The notes beneath the pieces were generated by a model that saw only the letters and a list, made by a program, of their open reading frames with translations, searched no databases and was not told where the DNA came from. This document shows, piece after piece, positions 41,557 through 47,075 of a DNA stretch of 47,075 nt. Made by a program: the position numbers and the translations under genes. Position 1 is the first letter of the stretch; every line of letters starts with the position of its first letter. The DNA comes from Deltaproteobacteria bacterium (GTDB taxonomy: Bacteria; Bdellovibrionota; UBA1018; UBA923), in NCBI GenBank assembly GCA_016186905.1, contig JACPKS010000040.1, positions 1 to 47,075 on the forward strand, read 5' to 3'.

Positions 41557-41970
41557 ATGAAACCGAAAGCCGAAAACACAAGCGCGCCCACGGCCTCTGG
41601 CACGGGCACCCGCCGCTTCACCCTCGCAATGCGGGGATTTTTCCTGCTTTATCTCGCAGGCGGGCTCGTGTTTCTTTTTCTGCCCGACGTGGTTTCGCGC
41701 GTTCTTGGACTGGCGCCCCCGCTCGACCGCTTCTGGGTGGCGCTTTCTGTTTCGATGATGGCGATGCTCGCCTACCTCTCGCGGGAATCGTCGCGCGACC
41801 CCGCCAACGCCGCTTGCGTCAAAGCGCATCTTCTTTCGAAAGGCGCGAGTGTCGCTGGTTTTCTTCTGGCCTACCTCGCTCTTGACCGTCCGCTTGCCGC
41901 GTACCTCGTCGGGGCCGGCGTGGATTTGGCGATCCTGCTCTCGGTGTGGCGGCTCTGGCGCGGCGTATGA
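41557..41970 (+). CDS. Small four-helix membrane protein
   Basis: This 137-residue protein has an N-terminal soluble tail and about four membrane helices (MRGFFLLYLAGGLVFLFLP; FWVALSVSMMAMLAYL; GASVAGFLLAYLAL; YLVGAGVDLAILLSVWRLW). No family is recognised. It is the first gene after the TetR-type operator and is coupled by ATGA overlap to the CrtC-like gene. It may be a membrane partner of the redox enzymes in the same operon. Confidence 0.78.
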   Translation: MKPKAENTSAPTASGTGTRRFTLAMRGFFLLYLAGGLVFLFLPDVVSRVLGLAPPLDRFWVALSVSMMAMLAYLSRESSRDPANAACVKAHLLSKGASVAGFLLAYLALDRPLAAYLVGAGVDLAILLSVWRLWRGV

Positions 41971-42941
41971 ATCCCCTGAATCTTCCGCGCTGGGATGGAA
42001 CACGCGAGGGTTTCTACGAAGTTTGGTACTTCAAGTTAAACCACGCCGAGGGCGCTCTTTGGCTGCGACTCACCCTTCTTTCCGGGCAAGTGGGGTGGAA
42101 GAAGGCCGCCGAGGCGTGGGGAATCTTTTTCAAGCCGCGCGCGGCGGGCGTCGATCACGTTGCCGTGAAACGCACGCTTCCGCTTGAGGAGTTCTCTTTT
42201 TCGAACGATCGCGTCGCAGTGGGGAAAAGTTTCTGGTCGGACGGACGCACGGCGGGCGCCATCCGCTCGGGCGCAAACGCAATCGAGTGGGATCTTTCTT
42301 TTGAACCCAGCCCACGAAGTTTTGAACACGTGCCACGCGCGCTCCGCGCGCTTAAGCTCAACCGATCGACGGTCGTCACGCCGAACCCCGATCTGCGCTT
42401 CCACGGCGTCTTTCGCGTCAACGGCGTCGCTTACGCATGCGACGGCGCGCCCGGCATGCAGGGCCACATCCACGGCTCGAAAAACGCCGACTCTTGGGCC
42501 TGGGCGCACTCGAACATTGCCGATGACGGCGCGCCGTTCGTGTTCGAATGCCTGACGGCGCGCTTGCGGATGGGCGGCCTCGCACTTCCCCTGCTTTCCG
42601 CGTTCTACCTCGAAAGCGGCGGCCAGGTGTTCGCGCTCAACTCGCTTCGCGACGCGATCGCGATCCGCTCAAGCTGGTCTCTTGACGGTTGGGAATTTCA
42701 TGCGCGAAAAAACGAGTGGTCGTTTAACGCCGCGATCAGCGCGGCGCGCGCGCAGTTCGCGGGAGTGCGCTACGAAGACACGAACGGGAGCTCCCTCTTT
42801 TGCCACAACTCCAAGGTTTCTTCGCTTGATCTTGAGATCCTGCGCGGCGGAAAGCTTGAGCGGCGAATCCGCTGCTCAAACGCGTGCGCCTATGAGGTCG
42901 TCTCGCGCGAAAAAGAATCCGATGTGAGGTTTCTCATATGA
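41967..42941 (+). CDS. Tocopherol cyclase/CrtC-like protein, cytoplasmic
   Basis: The protein is 324 residues from the ATG at 41967, which overlaps the previous stop (ATGA). The opening block WDGTREGFYEVWYFKLNHA matches the FEGWYFK-type start of the tocopherol cyclase family. GYACDG-type and GHIHGSKNADSWAWAHSN blocks follow, and His and Asp residues there are candidate catalytic positions. It has no signal peptide, unlike its divergent relative at 35423. Family members cyclise or hydrate isoprenoid chains. It is followed by a further ATGA-coupled gene. Confidence 0.78.
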   Translation: MNPLNLPRWDGTREGFYEVWYFKLNHAEGALWLRLTLLSGQVGWKKAAEAWGIFFKPRAAGVDHVAVKRTLPLEEFSFSNDRVAVGKSFWSDGRTAGAIRSGANAIEWDLSFEPSPRSFEHVPRALRALKLNRSTVVTPNPDLRFHGVFRVNGVAYACDGAPGMQGHIHGSKNADSWAWAHSNIADDGAPFVFECLTARLRMGGLALPLLSAFYLESGGQVFALNSLRDAIAIRSSWSLDGWEFHARKNEWSFNAAISAARAQFAGVRYEDTNGSSLFCHNSKVSSLDLEILRGGKLERRIRCSNACAYEVVSREKESDVRFLI

Positions 42942-43312
42942 GCGCGTTCGAGAAGATCGTTCGAAGGTTTTTCCAATGGCTCGCACAACCCGCTCTCGTA
43001 AGAGCGGTTAAGGCCCAATGCGCTGGCGACTCAGAGGTGCTGGCGGCAACCGACGTCAAGAGCGCTGCCCTGCGGATCGAGTCGCGGATGGCAGCACTTC
43101 GCCTTCCGTATTTTATGGCGACACACTTGATGCTGGCCATGGCTGCGTTGACCGGGTTCCGGCTTCCGTCGCGCGGGATGGCGTTTCTCGCGCTGAGATA
43201 TCTCGTGCTGACCGGCGTCTATTCCGACCCGCGCCTGCTTTCCATGATCGGCTACGGGCCCGCCATGGCTGAAAGGAGAAACGGCACGTGCATCTCGATG
43301 GCTCAAAACTGA
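42938..43312 (+). CDS. Small protein preceding the GMC oxidoreductase
   Basis: This 124-residue protein overlaps the CrtC-like gene by ATGA and the GMC oxidoreductase start by 25 bp. It has a charged N-terminal helix and a hydrophobic middle (LPYFMATHLMLAMAALTGF), then MAFLALRYLVLTGVYSDPRLLSMIGYGPAM. The layout resembles the short helical N-terminal part that some long-chain alcohol oxidases carry before the GMC domain, so it may be a split-off subunit or membrane anchor. That is inference; no family is recognised. Confidence 0.75.
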   Translation: MSAFEKIVRRFFQWLAQPALVRAVKAQCAGDSEVLAATDVKSAALRIESRMAALRLPYFMATHLMLAMAALTGFRLPSRGMAFLALRYLVLTGVYSDPRLLSMIGYGPAMAERRNGTCISMAQN

Positions 43313-44787
43313 AAACTCACGCTGACGTCTCTTGCGACGTCGCGATCATCGGCACCGGCGCGGGAGGCGCCGTGCTCGGAAAAGAGCTTGCCGAACGGGG
43401 CTTATCGGTCGTGTTCTGCGAGGAAGGCGCGTGGCACGCGCCGGCATCGCATCGCGATCTCGCCTCGCAGGCCACAGCCCGCCTTTACCGGGACCACGCG
43501 ATGACTGTCGCGTTCGGTACGCCGCTGATCCCGGTACCGATGGGGAAGGCCGTAGGCGGAACCACGGTGGTCAATAGCGGCACCTGTCTGCGTCCGCGCC
43601 CCGAGACACATGAGCGGTGGGCTCGCGGCCACGGCCTTGAGGGCCTCGAATACGAGGAGCTGGTTCCACATTACGAACATGTCGAAAAAGAGCTCGGCGT
43701 GCGCGAGGCCGACCCGCGCGTCATCTCGAGATCAAACCTCGTTTTCGGAAAGATTCTCGAGCGCGAGGGATTTCGCGTAAAACCGCTTGCCCGCAACGCC
43801 CCCGACTGCCGTGGCTGCGGCATGTGCTGCTACGGCTGCACGAGCGGCGCCAAGCGGTCGATGGAAGTGAGCTACATCCCGAAGGCTCTGAGCGCCGGCG
43901 CCAGGCTTTACAGCAGCTGCAGGGCCAAGAAAATAATCATGAAAGGAATGCGGGCAATCGGCGTCGAGGGAGTATTTCTTTCCGAGACCGGGCACCGCAC
44001 GGGTCAGAGGCTTCGCGTGCGCGCCGACTTGGTGGTGCTTGCGGCAGGCGCGCTCCACACGCCAGCACTCCTCATGGCCAACGGCCTGGTGCAGTCGCCG
44101 CAGGTGGGCCGGAACCTTATCCTTCACCCGGCCAGCAAGGTGTTCGCGGAATTCGACACGGAGATCGACGGCTGGAACGGAATCCCCCAGGGCCTCTCCG
44201 TCGAAGCCCTGCGCGAGGAAGGCATCGTCTTCGAGGGCGCTTTTCTTCCGCCCGACCTTGGTGCCGTGATGAATCCGCTGCGCGGGCGCGAGGTTCACGC
44301 GTTCATGCGCAGGTACCGCTTCACGGCGGTTTTCGGTTTCATGATCCGCGACAGCGCCGCCGGCCGCATCATGCGCATCCCCTTCGTCGGCCCGGTGATG
44401 CGCTACGACCTTTCTCCCATCGACGCGCGGAAAATGAAAAAGGCCGCGCTTCTTCTTGCCGAAGCGTGCCTTGAGCACGGCGCCCGGCGCGTGATCCCCA
44501 TGATTCACGGGCCAGTAAAAGAGTTCCGCGGTCGCGTCGACCTCGATGCGTTCCGCGCGGGCCGCATATCCCCCCGTGACGTGGAAGCCGCCGCGTTTCA
44601 TCCCCTCTGCACGGCCCGCATGGGTCGAAATCCGGGCGAAGGCGTGGTGGACTCAAATGGGAAGGTGTTCGGGTGCGAAGGGCTCTACGTCTGCGATGGA
44701 AGCGCGCTGCCATCGTCGCCCGGCGTGAACCCGCAGCTCGTGATCATGGCGCTTGCGCGGCGGATGGCCCATCAAAACAATTTTTGA
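43288..44787 (+). CDS. GMC-family oxidoreductase (long-chain alcohol/sterol oxidase-like)
   Basis: The 499-residue flavoprotein starts at a GTG with AAGGAG nine bases upstream. The FAD motif DVAIIGTGAGGAVLGKELAERG lies at about 17-38. GKAVGGTTVVNSGTCLRPRP is the GMC signature 1 region. The C-terminal catalytic and FAD-closing blocks are HPLCTARMG and DGSALPSSPGVNPQLVIMALARR. A Cys cluster CRGCGMCCYGC (about 172-182) is shared by one branch of GMC enzymes and may bind metal. Related enzymes oxidise long-chain alcohols or sterols. It ends the TetR-controlled four-gene run. Confidence 0.93.
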   Translation: MHLDGSKLKTHADVSCDVAIIGTGAGGAVLGKELAERGLSVVFCEEGAWHAPASHRDLASQATARLYRDHAMTVAFGTPLIPVPMGKAVGGTTVVNSGTCLRPRPETHERWARGHGLEGLEYEELVPHYEHVEKELGVREADPRVISRSNLVFGKILEREGFRVKPLARNAPDCRGCGMCCYGCTSGAKRSMEVSYIPKALSAGARLYSSCRAKKIIMKGMRAIGVEGVFLSETGHRTGQRLRVRADLVVLAAGALHTPALLMANGLVQSPQVGRNLILHPASKVFAEFDTEIDGWNGIPQGLSVEALREEGIVFEGAFLPPDLGAVMNPLRGREVHAFMRRYRFTAVFGFMIRDSAAGRIMRIPFVGPVMRYDLSPIDARKMKKAALLLAEACLEHGARRVIPMIHGPVKEFRGRVDLDAFRAGRISPRDVEAAAFHPLCTARMGRNPGEGVVDSNGKVFGCEGLYVCDGSALPSSPGVNPQLVIMALARRMAHQNNF

Positions 44788-44840
44788 AGTGACACCGAAA
44801 TCATGCCGCGCCCTCATTGGCGGAGACCGCGTCAACTTGT

Positions 44841-46940
44841 TTACTTCAACGGACAGTCTTTTTTCTCAGGCCCTTCGCCCTTGTCGAGCGTCGGCAGAGT
44901 GTTGGCGCCTGAGCAAGCCGTCGCGTCGATCTTCTTCTGCGCGAGCTTGCGGAGGTCGTCGGATTTCTTGAGCGGATCTTCGGGGAGCGCGCCGGTGAGT
45001 CCGCACGTCGGCTTCGGCGCGTAATACGCGTTTTCCTTCATGAGATACGTGAGCGCGTCGGCGACGTCTTTCGTCTCGTGAACCACCCCGTTCGCGAGCG
45101 TCCACTTGAACACCTCGTCCTGTACCGCGCCGTCGTCTTCTTTGACGCCATCGGGACTCACCGCGCAGGCCGAAGGCACCGGAGGCGTAAACACGCACGT
45201 GCCGGCCTTCAGTTTTATTTTTTCAACGAACGGAACCGCATTGATCTGAAACGAGCTCACGTCGGACGCGCCAGAGGTGATTCGATCGAAGAGGTCTTTG
45301 CACCGGCATTTGGGGCAATTCGGCACGAGATACACCCGCGCGTCTTTGATTGACCCGAGCGAGAGCCGATTGCCGGGATTCTGATTCAGAAATTCATCGG
45401 AGGTGAGCGTCTTGCGAAGCAGCCCGTTGACCTGGCCCGAGCGGTCTTTGAACGCTTTCTTGCCGTCTTTTTCAAAACGCAGCCCGCTACCGCACGCCGT
45501 GCACCCAAAGCCGTGCAGGTGCAGGCCGCCCGATGTTTTCAATGTCGGCACATTCTTATCGGCGTAGCGGATCGAAAAATCCATGTCCTTGTCCACCGAA
45601 GTGCCATAACTCTTGATCTTGTCGGGATTCGACGCGAAGTCCGATTTGAGCGCGCGCCCCACATCGAAGCAGTCCTGATAGTGCGTTCCTTTGCCGCCCA
45701 GTTTGACGTTCTCGCTCTCGGGGTCTGAAGCGAGAATCCTTCGCGCCGCGGGCAGATTGGCGCCGAGCGCTCCGTTGATCATGTCGGAAACGAAATCTTT
45801 GTCGTTGGCGTCCTTGATAAACGCATTGGTCTTGTACGTCTTTGAGAGCGATTCCTTGGAGAGGTCTTCAAGCCACGTGGGGTTGCCGAGCGTCACCGTC
45901 CATTTGGTTTTGAAATCGCTTTCCGGAATTTTCTTGGACTCCGCCTTGAATGCCGCCTCGTCGTAATCAGCCATGATCGACGCGATGTAGAGGCGAGTCT
46001 CGGGAGTGTTGCACCCATGCGGAAGGGCGGATGCGATTTGGTTCACGATCTTAGACTTCGTCTCGTCGTCGAGCCCGCGGCTGTACGTGATTTTCTTTTT
46101 CTTCCCCGCGGCGAACTCGCCGCTGAGAAGCTTCGAGAGCACCTGCGCGGAAGTGTCGATCTGCATTTTGCGAAGCAGCTGGCGATCGGCGATCTTAAAT
46201 CCGGGCACGTAACTTCCCGATGCATCCTGGATCTCGGCCTGGTGTGGGTCGAATTCAATGTCCACGACCACCTTTCTGCGCTGCGGACAATCCGTACTGG
46301 CCGATTTTCCGCCGTCCGTTTCCAAATACGGGCTCGAAAGCCCAACGGTCGAGCTGCTCGATTTCATTCCTGGCGGAAGAAATCCGTTCTGAAAGTTTTT
46401 CGCGCGTTCCTCGGCGAGCAGGCCGTTGGCCTTGATGCTCTGCTCGAGCTGCGAGCCGCCGCTGACCTTGGAGCGATATTTACCCATGCGGTTCGTTTGT
46501 CCGTCGGCCAGCCCGTAGACGGTGACCTTATAACTCTTGGGATTTTGCGTGCCGCCGCCCAGGTACTGTTCGAGGAGACTCATCACTTCCTGCGTGTTTT
46601 TCGCGCCTTTTTGAAGCTCGGCCTGTTTTTTCGCATCGAGTGCCTTCGTATCGGCCACGCCTGTCTCGAAATGATCGGTGGAGAGGCCGACGACGAATCC
46701 GGGGCGCCCGCCGGGGCCGTCCGCGCCGACGTAATCGATGCACACGCCGGTTCCCGGTCCGGCAAGCCCGCGCTCTTCGAGTTCGAGCATCAAGAGTGCT
46801 GCGCCGCGCTCGACTTCGTTCGGACGCGAGTCATCCAGCGTGGGAAGTTTCGGCGAACGCACGTCGGCGGCAAATCCCGCGAGCGCGAAACCGGCGCCAG
46901 CGGCGAAGCTCAACGCGCTGAAAGAGAAGAATCTCTTCAT
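44841..46940 (-). CDS. Large secreted protein with zinc-ribbon-like cysteines
   Basis: The protein is 699 residues from the ATG at 46940, which opens a good signal peptide (MKRFFSFSALSFAAGAGFAL); an ATG five codons earlier is less likely. The N-terminal part has a DUF-like region with KVTVYGLADGQTNRMGKYRS reminiscent of the OmpA-like peptidoglycan-binding fold, but the match is weak. A C-terminal region has two close Cys pairs, CTACGSGLRF and CPKCRCKDLF, that look like a zinc ribbon, unusual in an exported protein. Further cysteines near the C-terminus may form disulfides. No family is recognised. It stands alone. Confidence 0.8.
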   Translation of the reverse strand: MKRFFSFSALSFAAGAGFALAGFAADVRSPKLPTLDDSRPNEVERGAALLMLELEERGLAGPGTGVCIDYVGADGPGGRPGFVVGLSTDHFETGVADTKALDAKKQAELQKGAKNTQEVMSLLEQYLGGGTQNPKSYKVTVYGLADGQTNRMGKYRSKVSGGSQLEQSIKANGLLAEERAKNFQNGFLPPGMKSSSSTVGLSSPYLETDGGKSASTDCPQRRKVVVDIEFDPHQAEIQDASGSYVPGFKIADRQLLRKMQIDTSAQVLSKLLSGEFAAGKKKKITYSRGLDDETKSKIVNQIASALPHGCNTPETRLYIASIMADYDEAAFKAESKKIPESDFKTKWTVTLGNPTWLEDLSKESLSKTYKTNAFIKDANDKDFVSDMINGALGANLPAARRILASDPESENVKLGGKGTHYQDCFDVGRALKSDFASNPDKIKSYGTSVDKDMDFSIRYADKNVPTLKTSGGLHLHGFGCTACGSGLRFEKDGKKAFKDRSGQVNGLLRKTLTSDEFLNQNPGNRLSLGSIKDARVYLVPNCPKCRCKDLFDRITSGASDVSSFQINAVPFVEKIKLKAGTCVFTPPVPSACAVSPDGVKEDDGAVQDEVFKWTLANGVVHETKDVADALTYLMKENAYYAPKPTCGLTGALPEDPLKKSDDLRKLAQKKIDATACSGANTLPTLDKGEGPEKKDCPLK

Positions 46941-47034
46941 GAAACCCGGCCCCATCCTCGAATTAAATATACCACGTCGAAATCATGCGATTCGGACAAG
47001 CGGCATTCCTTTCCGCGCTCAAAACGGCGTCCAC

Positions 47035-47055
47035 AAAAGGTGCCGACCTACTTTT
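47035..47055. repeat. REP-like repeat copy at the window end
   Basis: AAAAGGTGCCGACCTACTTTT is, in reverse, the fullest copy of the family (AAAAGTAGG, then TCGGCACC, then TTTT). It lies upstream of the secreted-protein gene at 44841 in the last 120 bp, where no gene is seen. Confidence 0.6.
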
Positions 47056-47075
47056 CGTGGTGTGGCGCGGCGTAA

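Noticed and set aside
46017..47075. 352-codon plus-strand open frame opposite the large secreted protein
   Set aside because: It runs through the REP-like repeat at the end, has shadow composition, and lies antisense to a gene with a good signal peptide.
1..47075. CRISPR arrays, rRNA and tRNA genes
   Set aside because: I saw no regularly spaced repeat-spacer pattern and no sequence with recognisable tRNA or rRNA features; a covariance-model scan would be needed to exclude a small RNA.

Overview
This is a GC-rich, densely coded bacterial window with the features of a Gram-negative cell: lipoproteins with lipoboxes, a porin-like outer-membrane barrel, an RND pump with a TolC-type channel, and Tat and Sec export signals. 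REP-like intergenic repeats and the remnant of a REP-associated tyrosine transposase are also present. The style (many large unknown secreted proteins and lipoproteins, plus possible sphingolipid genes) fits a deltaproteobacteria-like lineage such as Bdellovibrionota. That placement is inference; no rRNA or tRNA gene is present to settle it.

Layout. 1-7.2 kb: the 3' end of an unknown gene, a ybhP-clsB-like phospholipid operon on the minus strand, then on the plus strand a secreted single-haem-motif protein, a lipoprotein and a UshA-like 5'-nucleotidase lipoprotein. 7.2-10.3 kb: a truncated Cys-rich LuxR-type protein divergent from a B12-binding radical SAM enzyme, then an AT-richer islet with a decapitated gene remnant and a small membrane protein. 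10.3-12.3 kb: gmd-fcl for GDP-L-fucose (minus strand). 12.4-19.6 kb: inositol-phosphate synthase, CDP-alcohol phosphatidyltransferase, GtrA-like protein and class III aminotransferase in one plus-strand run, then an Aur1/Ipt1-like PAP2 protein (minus), an unknown secreted protein and a Gfo/Idh/MocA dehydrogenase. 19.6-21.4 kb: a repeat-rich segment with a TauE/SafE permease and a phd-vapC toxin-antitoxin pair. 21.4-23.5 kb: an alkaline-ceramidase-like membrane protein translationally coupled to a sphingosine-1-phosphate-lyase-like enzyme. 23.5-29.2 kb: a TPR-like protein, the transposase remnant, and a large lipoprotein coupled to an outer-membrane barrel. 29.3-34 kb: RND permease and TolC-like channel. 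34-35.4 kb: hisS. 35.4-44.8 kb: a redox cluster with two FAD amine-oxidase/desaturase-like proteins, two proteins resembling tocopherol cyclase/CrtC, a GMC oxidoreductase, a Cys-rich LuxR regulator and a TetR regulator. 44.8-47 kb: a large secreted protein with zinc-ribbon-like cysteines.

How the genes may work together. The most notable inference is that the 12.4-23.5 kb neighbourhood holds the parts for making an inositol-phosphate-headed lipid (glucose-6-phosphate to inositol-phosphate to phosphatidylinositol-phosphate), a possible head-group transferase of the eukaryotic inositol-phosphorylceramide-synthase type, and two enzymes that would take a sphingolipid apart (ceramide to sphingoid base, phosphorylated base to aldehyde plus phosphoethanolamine). 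No serine palmitoyltransferase, ceramide synthase or sphingoid-base kinase is visible, so a complete pathway would need genes elsewhere. The second notable theme is a Cys-rich PAS-like/LuxR regulator sharing an operon-like run with FAD and CrtC-like enzymes; a truncated paralogue with identical cysteine spacing sits beside the radical SAM gene.
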